Program-made: the position numbers and the translations under genes | Assembly: GCA_038257535.1 (NCBI GenBank) | Contig: JBBSJE010000006.1 | Location: forward strand, 3,605 to 67,604 | Source: JAGTJU01 sp038257535 | Lineage (GTDB): Bacteria > Myxococcota_A > Polyangia > Fen-1088 | Direction of reading: 5' to 3' | Length of the DNA stretch: 64,000 nt | The notes under the pieces: generated by a model | Seen by the model: the letters and a program-made list of their open reading frames with translations, nothing else | Told to the model about the DNA's origin: nothing | Database searches by the model: none | Part shown: piece after piece, positions 1 through 8,095 of the stretch | How the letters are laid out: each line of letters starts with the position of its first letter | Position numbering within the stretch: the first letter of the stretch is position 1

Positions 1-1188
<1,188 letters not shown>

Positions 1189-1308
1189 GGTAGGGGGGCT
1201 GGGCGCCCCCGCCGGGTTGAGCAGTTTCAACAAAGGGACATCGCGGTGAAGTTCGCGCAGCTTCTTCGCTTTTTCCCTTTGCGGTTCTGTGGTTAAGTAG
1301 CCTTTAAC

Positions 1309-1755
1309 GTGACAACACTGAAGTACCAGCGAGCACTTCTGGGGCTTGGGTTGTTGGTGGGGGCCTGCGGCGCGGTCGACGACGATCGACCGGCCGACTG
1401 GGCCTACATCGCCCCAGCCATCATCATTCCCAATTGCGCCACATCCAGCTGCCACAGCGAAGCCGCCGCGGCGTCCGGGCTTGATATGTCAACGCCCGAT
1501 AAGGCGTATAGGAGTTTGACGGGGTTGCGCACGTACACCCAGTACTGTGGCGACAACAATGACAACAGTGAAGACTGTGCTCGCGGTGAAAAGTCCATTT
1601 TGCGCGCGCTTATCTCGCCTGGGAACCCTGCGCAGTCCCGGACCGTGAATATGATGAGAGCCCGTGGGGCCGAACGGATGCCTCCCGACAGGCCGTTGGC
1701 GGAGGCTGACATTGCCTTATTTGAACAGTGGGTGCTTGAAGGAGCGAAGAAATGA
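1309..1755 (+). CDS. Lipoprotein with cytochrome c-like (CX4CH) domain
   Basis: A 148-residue protein starting at GTG. A short hydrophobic N-terminus ends in lipobox LVGAC (Cys20), so it should be a lipoprotein. The mature part has a heme-type motif with spacing C43-x4-C48-H49 rather than the usual CXXCH. Near the C-terminus, RMPPDRPL followed by an ALFEQWVLEGA helix resembles the axial-Met region of planctomycete/myxobacterial single-domain cytochromes. It overlaps the next gene by 4 bp (ATGA), so the two are probably translationally coupled. Whether heme is really attached at CX4CH is unproven. The role is inferred to be periplasmic or surface redox, alongside the next two genes. Confidence 0.7.
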   Translation: MTTLKYQRALLGLGLLVGACGAVDDDRPADWAYIAPAIIIPNCATSSCHSEAAAASGLDMSTPDKAYRSLTGLRTYTQYCGDNNDNSEDCARGEKSILRALISPGNPAQSRTVNMMRARGAERMPPDRPLAEADIALFEQWVLEGAKK

Positions 1756-2915
1756 GCCTGCGGTTTTTGAAGCTTGCGCTGCTCTTTTTGCCGGCCTTCG
1801 TACTCTGGCTCGCACCTGCAAAAGTCCAAGCTTACCCACAATGGCAGTTCACCTCAGGGACCACCCGCTGCAATCAGTGTCACTTTAGCCCTGCGGGCGG
1901 TGGCTTGTTGCGAGGTTACGGCCGCGATGCCGCGGGCGAGGATCTTTCCACCTTTGAAGGCAGTGGCGACTTCCTTCATGGCGCTCTTGAGCTGCCAGAT
2001 TGGCTGGCTTTGGGCGGAGATTTCCGTGGTGCCGTTGTCTCTCAGGACGTTGGCGGGCCAGATTCGCCCAGCCTGGCAATCTTCCCTATGCAGGCCGATG
2101 TTTATGCGCGGGTTGCGATGGGCGAATCGTTTTCCTTGCAGGCATCTGGGGGGCTGCGAGGGCAAATTAGGTCTGGGTCTGGCGATATTTTAGGTAGCAA
2201 CTATCAGCCCGTGAACAGCCACCGCGTCATCTCGCGGGAACACTTTCTCATGTGGCAACCCTCGGCTCAGGGCTGGTACGCGCGCGCTGGCCGATTCTAT
2301 GCACCGTTCGGTTTGCGCTTGGCCGAACACATCACCTACGTTCGGCGCGATCTTGGTTTTAACCTCCTGGAAGAAAGTTACAATGTCTCAGGTGGTTACA
2401 TCTCGAACGTTTGGGAGTTGCATTTAACCGCGTTTGGTCCCGACTTCTTACAGAAGTTGGGCGCACGTGAAACTGGCGGCGCCGCCTACCTCGAGCGAAG
2501 GTTATTCGAAGAAACGGCCTCAATTGCTGTGCAGGCGCGCTTTGGCACTGTTGATGGCAACTCACGCATTACCGGTGGTTTGGTGGCTCGGTATTTTCTA
2601 GAACCGGCCAAGCTTATGTTCCTGGCAGAGGCCAACATTGTAAATCGGCAATTTGACGGGCCAGCGGCGCAAAATCAGTTTGTGGGTGCGGCTGGCTTCA
2701 CCTTTTTGCCTTGGAATAGCCTGATGTTTACCGCGTTGGCCGAGCGACTGCAGACCGCCATCCAGGTTCGTGATTCAGCCACCGATGCGCTTACGGGGCT
2801 TCTCAACTGGTTTCCCTACCCCCACACAGAAATTCAGCTGGTGGGGCGTATGCAGCGACCCGCCGGCATCGAAACGGCGACAACCCTTCTCCTTCAGGTC
2901 CACTACTGGCTATGA
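1752..2915 (+). CDS. Outer-membrane barrel-like protein with N-terminal CXXCH heme motif
   Basis: A 387-residue protein with a clear signal peptide (cleavage near AKVQA, residue 27). Directly after it comes one c-type heme motif, CNQCH (C40, C43, H44), in a Gly-rich SPAGGGLLRGYGR context. The rest is alternating hydrophobic/polar sequence with many aromatic residues and ends in HYWL, a terminal pattern compatible with an outer-membrane beta-barrel. I read it as a porin-like protein carrying one heme in its N-terminal region. It overlaps both neighbours by 4 bp (ATGA at each junction). Function is unknown. The context (two cytochrome-like lipoproteins) suggests electron transfer or small-molecule redox at the outer membrane. 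The barrel assignment comes from pattern only. Confidence 0.65.
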   Translation: MSLRFLKLALLFLPAFVLWLAPAKVQAYPQWQFTSGTTRCNQCHFSPAGGGLLRGYGRDAAGEDLSTFEGSGDFLHGALELPDWLALGGDFRGAVVSQDVGGPDSPSLAIFPMQADVYARVAMGESFSLQASGGLRGQIRSGSGDILGSNYQPVNSHRVISREHFLMWQPSAQGWYARAGRFYAPFGLRLAEHITYVRRDLGFNLLEESYNVSGGYISNVWELHLTAFGPDFLQKLGARETGGAAYLERRLFEETASIAVQARFGTVDGNSRITGGLVARYFLEPAKLMFLAEANIVNRQFDGPAAQNQFVGAAGFTFLPWNSLMFTALAERLQTAIQVRDSATDALTGLLNWFPYPHTEIQLVGRMQRPAGIETATTLLLQVHYWL

Positions 2916-3640
2916 ACAAGCACAAACGAAATGCCATCGTGGGTAGCGTCACTCTCTTGCTGCTAGGCGCCTGCAGCGGGCCCGTCACTCCTGACAAGCC
3001 AACCTGGGAAGCCGACATCTATCCCATCCTCCAAGGCCAGTGTCTGAACTGCCACGGTGCCACCTCCAACAAAACTGGGCCGGCCTTTCGATTTGATTTT
3101 TTTGACCTGGATAAATGTAAAGACATTGGACCACCTCCGCCAGATCTGGAACTTGACACACCCAATGGTTGGACCTGGAGGGGGGCGATTGCCGACGATG
3201 TCAAACCGCAGCTTCGCACTAACGAGGGTCGTGTTGTCGAGACGTTTCGCCCGAGAATGCCCCCGGCCCCTGCAAGCCTGCTTGAAGACTGGCAAGTGGA
3301 AACGATTGCCAAGTGGTCGAAACGTTCAAAAGAAGATGCCCGAGGGAAGCGCCCGTCCAACCGCAACCGTCTTCCTACAATTCGGATTACATCAGAATTG
3401 CCGGAGTCGACAGACTCCGAGCTGACGGTTTCGTTCGTTGTTGAGGACGGCGACGACGATCCCGTCATCGGCCTCCTCAAGATCGGCGACCAAAGCCACT
3501 ACATCAACAGCGCCGGCTTGGGAGAGCACACGTTCGATTTGAGCGGCGAGAGCAACGGTGAATTGACGATCACCGCCAATCTTTGCGACGGCTGGGAACA
3601 ACAACCTTTCGACGATCTAGGAAAGGTCGAAAAAGAATAA
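2912..3640 (+). CDS. Lipoprotein with cytochrome c-like CXXCH motif
   Basis: A 242-residue protein with lipobox LLGAC (Cys21). A c-type heme motif CLNCH (C44, C47, H48) follows a DIYPILQGQ segment, as in planctomycete-type cytochrome c domains. RMPPAPASL around residue 115, followed by a helix ending AKW, is a likely distal-Met region. The C-terminal half (about residues 150-242) has no motif I recognise; it is rich in acidic and beta-type sequence and may be an Ig-like or binding domain. It is the third gene of the overlapping set that begins at 1309, and the strong hairpin at 3668-3696 closes the unit. Confidence 0.65.
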   Translation: MNKHKRNAIVGSVTLLLLGACSGPVTPDKPTWEADIYPILQGQCLNCHGATSNKTGPAFRFDFFDLDKCKDIGPPPPDLELDTPNGWTWRGAIADDVKPQLRTNEGRVVETFRPRMPPAPASLLEDWQVETIAKWSKRSKEDARGKRPSNRNRLPTIRITSELPESTDSELTVSFVVEDGDDDPVIGLLKIGDQSHYINSAGLGEHTFDLSGESNGELTITANLCDGWEQQPFDDLGKVEKE

Positions 3641-3667
3641 CCGCGCCCCCAACCCCTTCGAAACGCA

Positions 3668-3696
3668 AAAACGCGCGGCTCATCACCGCGCGTTTT
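3668..3696. terminator. Bidirectional rho-independent terminator
   Basis: Perfect 11-bp inverted repeat: AAAACGCGCGG at 3668-3678 and CCGCGCGTTTT at 3686-3696, with a 7-nt loop. T-runs lie on both sides of the stem. It sits 28 bp after the stop of the rightward heme-lipoprotein operon and 23 bp past the stop of the leftward small gene, so it can end both transcripts. Confidence 0.85.
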
Positions 3697-3718
3697 CGTT
3701 TGTACCGCTTATGCCAGC

Positions 3719-3922
3719 TTAAGCCGCAGCGCCACCCATGCCGCCACCAAAAACGCCCGAGACGTCACGAGCGGTGTTGGTGATCACCGTGAGCAGCCCG
3801 CGAAGACCAGCCGCAATCAAACCTGTGCGGCGACGGCGACGACGGCGTGCGGCGCCTCCGGCGGCGGTGGGGGAAGCAGCCATCAGCAGCACCTGTGAGG
3901 CAGTTCCAATGTGGTTCGTCAT
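3719..3922 (-). CDS. Small hypothetical protein with poly-Arg segment
   Basis: A 67-residue reading frame starting at ATG 3922. The N-terminus is mildly hydrophobic. A run of seven arginines (about residues 26-32) is followed by a hydrophobic/amphipathic stretch (GLIAAGLRGLLTVI) and a Gly/Ala-rich tail. I do not recognise a family. Support for it being real: it ends immediately before a bidirectional terminator and fills a gap that otherwise has no gene. Against: composition is low-complexity and no clear Shine-Dalgarno site is seen. It could be a nucleic-acid-binding or membrane-active small protein, but that is speculation. Confidence 0.4.
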   Translation of the reverse strand: MTNHIGTASQVLLMAASPTAAGGAARRRRRRRTGLIAAGLRGLLTVITNTARDVSGVFGGGMGGAAA

Positions 3923-3991
3923 GGGCGCGACTATGCGCCTACACTGGCAGTACCTCAACCCCTAAAGTTGGTTTCTCAGCGCAAGGCCGGG

Positions 3992-4423
3992 CTAAGGGTT
4001 CTTGCGCGGCCGACCCCGGCCACGGCGCGGGCGAAGCGCGCTGTCCAGGATCTGCTGAATCTGCTCAAGCGCTTGCCGGTGCACTTCCGCCTGCTGCACG
4101 GCTTCCATCAGCTGGCTCAAAGAACCATCAAGGGTGGGCGTTGTGGCAGACTTGGGGGGCCGACCCCGGCGGGGGCGGTCCACTCCAGGTACGGAGGCAC
4201 CAGGCGCCGGAACCGGCGAGCGGCCCGCCACGCGGCGGCCCGGCTTTGCGGCTGAACGGCGCTGTAAACCTAAGGCCTTCTTGGCGCGACCGTAAATGAT
4301 CGGAAGCACCTGAAGGCCTTTTTTGTCAGCGGCAGCTTTCAGATCGCCAAAGGCGATCCTAGGGTTCTTTTCAAGCTGGGCCACCGCAAAGGCCATGCTT
4401 GGACTGGAGGGTTTCTTGGCCAT
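3992..4423 (-). CDS. AT-hook DNA-binding protein
   Basis: A 143-residue basic protein. Residues 9-53 form an alpha-helical region that does not match a family I can name. Two AT-hook motifs follow: RRGRPPK (85-91) and RGRGRPRK (134-141) at the extreme C-terminus, separated by a predicted coiled/helical stretch (about 100-130). AT-hooks bind the minor groove of A/T-rich DNA, which is notable in a GC-rich genome. Such chromatin-like proteins occur in myxobacteria. It lies just downstream of rpmB (35 bp) in the same direction and could be co-transcribed with it. Likely role: an architectural or regulatory DNA-binding protein; the target is unknown. Confidence 0.65.
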   Translation of the reverse strand: MAKKPSSPSMAFAVAQLEKNPRIAFGDLKAAADKKGLQVLPIIYGRAKKALGLQRRSAAKPGRRVAGRSPVPAPGASVPGVDRPRRGRPPKSATTPTLDGSLSQLMEAVQQAEVHRQALEQIQQILDSALRPRRGRGRPRKNP

Positions 4424-4457
4424 CGTGCCGCCTTTCCCCCGCGACCCCGGACCTTGA

Positions 4458-4691
4458 TTAGATTCGGCCGGTTGCGCGCATTTCAGCCATCACCCGCTCA
4501 ATGCCGCGCTTCGTGATTTCGCGGATGGCAGTTGTGCTGACGCGCAAACGCACCCAACGATTTTCGCTGGGCACCCAAAAACGCTTCCATTGCAGGTTGG
4601 GCAGCCAGCGGCGCCGCGACTTGCGGTTGGAGTGAGAGACCTTGTTGCCGGTGGCCGGCTTTTTTCCCGTTACTTGGCAGACGCGAGACAT
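4458..4691 (-). CDS. rpmB: 50S ribosomal protein L28
   Basis: A 77-residue protein starting MSRVCQVTGKKP and containing SNRKSRRRWLPNLQ and the typical C-terminal VSTTAIREITKRGIE; length and sequence match bacterial L28 (E. coli 78 residues). I chose the ATG at 4691 over an upstream in-frame ATG at 4772 because family members begin here and the extra 27 residues look nothing like L28. It lacks the paired CXXC motifs of zinc-binding L28, so it is the zinc-independent (C-minus) form. A promoter candidate lies at 4721-4749. rpmB is often next to rpmG, which is not present here. Confidence 0.95.
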   Translation of the reverse strand: MSRVCQVTGKKPATGNKVSHSNRKSRRRWLPNLQWKRFWVPSENRWVRLRVSTTAIREITKRGIERVMAEMRATGRI

Positions 4692-4720
4692 AATCGTATT
4701 CCTGGTCGAAAGGAGCGGAG

Positions 4721-4749
4721 AGACTAGGGCAAGGCTGGCAGCTGTGCAA
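4721..4749 (-). promoter_or_regulatory. Candidate sigma-70 promoter of rpmB
   Basis: Reading leftward, -35 TTGCAC (4749-4744), a 17-bp spacer and -10 TAGTCT (4726-4721), about 30 bp upstream of the rpmB start. Spacing is ideal but both boxes are only partial matches. Confidence 0.4.
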
Positions 4750-4822
4750 GCCGAATCCCGGAGTTTTGGCACAAAAAATCAGCGCCGGTGTTTGAAGAAT
4801 TTCGCGGGCTTGGCCGCCAACC

Positions 4823-5383
4823 TCATTCGGGGGTAGGCAAATGGGCCAAGTCTATGCCGAAGGCCTGTTTGCAATAATGTCGCATTTCCACCAAGCCCGA
4901 CTTCACATCGTCCAAAGCCCTGTGGCTGGGAAGCGTGTGGGCGTAGCGGGCCTTTGGAAACCATGCGTCAACTAGCACGCTGAAGGTGGAAACGTCCACC
5001 CGCAAAAAGTGAAGGTGCTGCTCGATGCGCGGCATGTACTTCACCAAAAACTTCCAATCGTTGTGGATCGAGCGACCACACAAAAGCCCCTGACCCGGCC
5101 CGCAGTGTTGTGAGATGACCTTCAAAACGTCGCGTTCAACCACGCGAAGGTCGATGCCCTTGCTCCGCACATCTTCAACAAGGCCATTGTTGGTGTGGAT
5201 CTCCCGCACCTTGCTGCTCATGCGGTCCAGCACGTCGTCAGGCTGAAAGACCACGCGCTCAATGGACGCCAAAGGCTCAAGATCGGGCCCCGTAACCATC
5301 AAAGCGATCTCCAAGATCGCATCGTAGTCGGGATTCAAGCCCGTCATCTCCATATCCAGCCAGACGAATCTTGGTTCTGACAT
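4823..5383 (-). CDS. orn: Oligoribonuclease
   Basis: A 186-residue 3'-5' exoribonuclease that degrades 2-5 nt RNAs (nanoRNA), including the product of c-di-GMP breakdown. The DEDDh exonuclease signature is visible: the WLDMEMTGLNP motif at the N-terminus (D and E), the SIHNDWKFL region (D), and the C-terminal SHRALDDVKSGL (H and D). The full length and a near-canonical N-terminus support the ATG at 5383. It follows rpsN in the same direction, with the hairpin at 5409-5432 between them, so it may depend on read-through or its own promoter. Confidence 0.96.
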   Translation of the reverse strand: MSEPRFVWLDMEMTGLNPDYDAILEIALMVTGPDLEPLASIERVVFQPDDVLDRMSSKVREIHTNNGLVEDVRSKGIDLRVVERDVLKVISQHCGPGQGLLCGRSIHNDWKFLVKYMPRIEQHLHFLRVDVSTFSVLVDAWFPKARYAHTLPSHRALDDVKSGLVEMRHYCKQAFGIDLAHLPTPE

Positions 5384-5408
5384 GGTTTGCCTAGATGAAA
5401 CAAAACAA

Positions 5409-5432
5409 GGGCGGAAGACATAGCTTCCGCCC
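5409..5432 (-). terminator. Rho-independent terminator after rpsN
   Basis: Nine-bp perfect stem GGGCGGAAG / CTTCCGCCC with a 6-nt loop. In the leftward direction it is followed by TTGTTTTGTTT, the expected U-rich tract. It lies 70 bp past the rpsN stop and just before orn. Confidence 0.8.
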
Positions 5433-5502
5433 GCAAATCTGTTGACCGTGCTGGAAAAACCCCATGGTCAGACTCGTGAAGCCGGCTGGCCTCACGAAGG
5501 GA

Positions 5503-5808
5503 CTACCAGCTGCTCTTGATCACGCCGGGGATGTCGCCACGCAAACCGTAGTCACGCAAAGCAATGCGGGACATGCGGAACTTGCGGAGGAAACCGCGGG
5601 GACGGCCGCTGATTTCGCAGCGGTTGCGGAAACGCACCTTGGTGCTGTTGCGGGGCAAAGATTGCATTTTGCGGTTGGCCTTGTCCTTTTCCTCGGCGCT
5701 GGCCGTGGGCGAGGCAATGATGGCTTTCAGCGTGGCGCGCACAGGGGCGTACTTTTTGGCCAGCTTCTTCCGCTTTTCGTTCGTGATCAGTTTCGCGAGG
5801 GTCGCCAT
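5503..5808 (-). CDS. rpsN: 30S ribosomal protein S14 (long, zinc-independent form)
   Basis: A 101-residue protein starting MATLAKLITNEKRKKLA and ending ALRDYGLRGDIPGVIKSSW, the same length as E. coli S14. The central RFRNRCEISGRPRGFLRKF segment is diagnostic. It lacks the four-cysteine zinc motif of the short (about 61-residue) type Z S14. I rejected an upstream in-frame ATG at 5892 because the extra 28 residues are not S14-like. It is not embedded in an spc-type ribosomal operon here; neighbours are orn and a divergent hypothetical gene. Confidence 0.97.
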   Translation of the reverse strand: MATLAKLITNEKRKKLAKKYAPVRATLKAIIASPTASAEEKDKANRKMQSLPRNSTKVRFRNRCEISGRPRGFLRKFRMSRIALRDYGLRGDIPGVIKSSW

Positions 5809-5952
5809 TTGGTCTCCAGGGGGGAAATGACTACCACCTGAACGGTCGTTCTGCAACCCATGAAAACCACAGGGGTGGCCACAAAATGCCATTGTGCCCC
5901 GGCGCGCGGTCCAACCCGGGCGGCTTCACCAACGCCATGATATTACCCATGT

Positions 5953-6459
5953 ATGCCCTGGCCCGAGCCCGGATTGTACCGAACAACGACCGCTTTGCCC
6001 GGTCACGAAACCGCCATTCCCAAAGATGTCCTTGTGTATGTGGGCCGCCGCGGTGGGCAGCGCTTTGTGGTACGGCCCCACGACAACCGCAACAACCGCT
6101 GGTTTTGGCATGATCCCGTGGTGACCCTGAGCAACGAGGCTTGGTGCAAGTCCCTGGTGTCGTTGCCGCTTGAGGGCTTCTACACGCTGCCGGAAGAGAT
6201 CACCTTCACGGGCGGAGGACGCTGGTTGGAAAACGCCCTTGTGCAGCTGGGCTACAACGACGACGGCCAAGCCATCATTTTTGTGGCGGAATTGCATGAA
6301 GGAAACAAGCAAAACGCTTTGTTTTTCAGCGACAGGGGTATGCTCATTGACGACGCGCTAATGCACCGGCTGGTGTGGGCGCCGATTTTGCCCATGGGCC
6401 CCAACGGCGAAGAGCTTGACGACGTGGACGAAACCGAGCCCCGCAGCGTGGTGAACTAG
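5953..6459 (+). CDS. Conserved-looking hypothetical protein
   Basis: A 168-residue soluble, slightly acidic protein. I recognise no domain. It has no signal peptide and no membrane segment; its sequence is rich in aromatic residues (RNNRWFWHDP, GRWLENAL) with an acidic C-terminus (EELDDVDETEP). The start at ATG 5953 is the first in frame; a later start cannot be excluded. It is divergent from rpsN, with a 144-bp shared upstream region, and converges on the radical SAM gene with only 5 bp between the stops. Confidence 0.6.
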   Translation: MPWPEPGLYRTTTALPGHETAIPKDVLVYVGRRGGQRFVVRPHDNRNNRWFWHDPVVTLSNEAWCKSLVSLPLEGFYTLPEEITFTGGGRWLENALVQLGYNDDGQAIIFVAELHEGNKQNALFFSDRGMLIDDALMHRLVWAPILPMGPNGEELDDVDETEPRSVVN

Positions 6460-6464
6460 AGCCC

Positions 6465-8045
6465 TTACGAGGCCGGCAGCGTTTGCGCTTGGCTCACCGG
6501 CAACCGCAGCACAGGCAGAGGCGCTGGCGCCACCACCTCAGGCACGGGCACCTTGGCCAGCGCGCGCTTCCATTGCGCAAACGCGCCGCCCCCGCGCGCG
6601 GCTTCCGCAGCCGCCAAACCTGCCGCAAAGCCCCCTTGAGCCAAGCGATATTCCACCCAAGCCCAGCGCGCCGACGTGGAGCGAATGTCCACTTTTCCCT
6701 TTAGCCCCACGCGAAGACGCGCAAGCTTGGCTTCAATGATCGCCGTGTCTTCAAACGCATGCCGATCCAGCGGTGTGTTGCGTTTGGCCACAAAGGGCGC
6801 AATGCCAAATGCCACCTTGGGCGCCGCTTCGGACAGCTGCTTGGCAAAACGAATCAGCTCTTCAATGTCGTCCATGGTTTCACCGGGCAAGCCCAGCATC
6901 ATGTAGAGCTTCAACAAGCGAAGCCCGTGTGTGCGGGTTAGCTGCGCGGCCGCCAGCAGGTGTCGCTCATGGGTTTTGCGGGCGATGGCTTGGCGCATGC
7001 GCTCCGAGCTGCCATCAGAAGCCGTGGTGAGCGTGCGATAGCCCCCCGCTTTTAATAAACCCACGATTTCGTCGTTCAAACGATCCGCGCGCAGGCTGGA
7101 AATGCCCACGCCGCGCCCTTGTTTCACCAGCGCTCTTAAGATCTCGGGCAGCTTGGGATGATCTGTGACCGCCGCGCCCACCAAGCCCACGCGTTTGGCC
7201 TCGTCAGGGATCAGCGCCAGCACACGCTCGGGTGGCACCAAACGCATGCCGCCGTTGGTGCTGCGCCTCATCACACAATACGTACAGCCCCGGTGGCAGC
7301 CCCGCTCGGGCTCGATCAGGAACATGTTCGCCAGCTCGGTGTGCGGCGTGAGGATCTGCGAATGCGCGGGCAGCCGCTCGTCGGGCACTTTGGCGACCGG
7401 CGGTGGGGTTTCGCCGTGCACGCTGGGTACATAAAACCCCGGCTGTTGCGCCAGGCTGCGCAGCATGGCTTCGCGGTCGGTTTGGTCCAGCACCGCTTGC
7501 ATCACGGTGGCCACCAGATCTTCGGCCTCGCCCATGATCATCACATCGGCAAAAGGACCTGCCGGAACCGGGTTTGAAAACGTGAGCGGACCGCCCACAA
7601 GGATCAGCGGTTGCCGGTGGGGCTGTTGGGCGCGCTCGCTGGCCAAGACGGGAATACCCGCCAAGTCCAGGCAATCAACCAGGCCTGCCAGCTCCAATTC
7701 GTAGGCCAAAGAAAACGCCAACACGGGGAAGTCGCCAATGGGACGGCCAGATTCATAGGTGCACAGAGGCTCGCGGCTGCCCCGGGCGGCGGCCACGTCG
7801 TCGGGCAAAAACGCGCGTTCCGCCGCCACGTCGGGCAGCGCGTTGAGTTCGCGATAAATCGTTTGGAACCCTAGGGACGACATGCCCACGTGGTAGGGGC
7901 TGGGATAAACCAAAGCCACGGGCAGGGCGGCTTGCTTGTGAAGCGTGCCCACTTCATCCCGAAGTCTTTGTTCGCGAAGGTCTCGAAAGCTGGTCAATGC
8001 GTGGCAAGTGTACGGGGCTTGCTGCAGCCACGCACCCGGAAACAA
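6465..8045 (-). CDS. B12-binding-domain radical SAM protein
   Basis: A 526-residue protein. The N-terminal third resembles a cobalamin-binding fold (LVYPSPYHVGMSSLG, then LILVGGPLTFSNP and ADVMIMGEAED). The central part has the radical SAM cluster motif C-x3-C-x2-C in RGCHRGCTYC, and then TIM-barrel-type strands (GISSLRADRLNDEIV, LYMMLGLPGETMDDIE). The C-terminal about 60 residues are Ala/Pro-rich. Members of this broad family modify RNA, proteins or natural products; I cannot assign the substrate. It is 50 bp downstream of the M16/ABC-exporter operon in the same direction and may be transcribed with it. The exact start is uncertain. Confidence 0.8.
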   Translation of the reverse strand: MFPGAWLQQAPYTCHALTSFRDLREQRLRDEVGTLHKQAALPVALVYPSPYHVGMSSLGFQTIYRELNALPDVAAERAFLPDDVAAARGSREPLCTYESGRPIGDFPVLAFSLAYELELAGLVDCLDLAGIPVLASERAQQPHRQPLILVGGPLTFSNPVPAGPFADVMIMGEAEDLVATVMQAVLDQTDREAMLRSLAQQPGFYVPSVHGETPPPVAKVPDERLPAHSQILTPHTELANMFLIEPERGCHRGCTYCVMRRSTNGGMRLVPPERVLALIPDEAKRVGLVGAAVTDHPKLPEILRALVKQGRGVGISSLRADRLNDEIVGLLKAGGYRTLTTASDGSSERMRQAIARKTHERHLLAAAQLTRTHGLRLLKLYMMLGLPGETMDDIEELIRFAKQLSEAAPKVAFGIAPFVAKRNTPLDRHAFEDTAIIEAKLARLRVGLKGKVDIRSTSARWAWVEYRLAQGGFAAGLAAAEAARGGGAFAQWKRALAKVPVPEVVAPAPLPVLRLPVSQAQTLPAS

Positions 8046-8095
8046 GCGGCGGCCCCCAACACAGCGCGAAGGGGGCCCGATTATCGTGCAAGCGG

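Noticed and set aside
1189..1215. G/C hairpin after speA as a terminator
   Set aside because: Only a 5-bp stem and no T-run.
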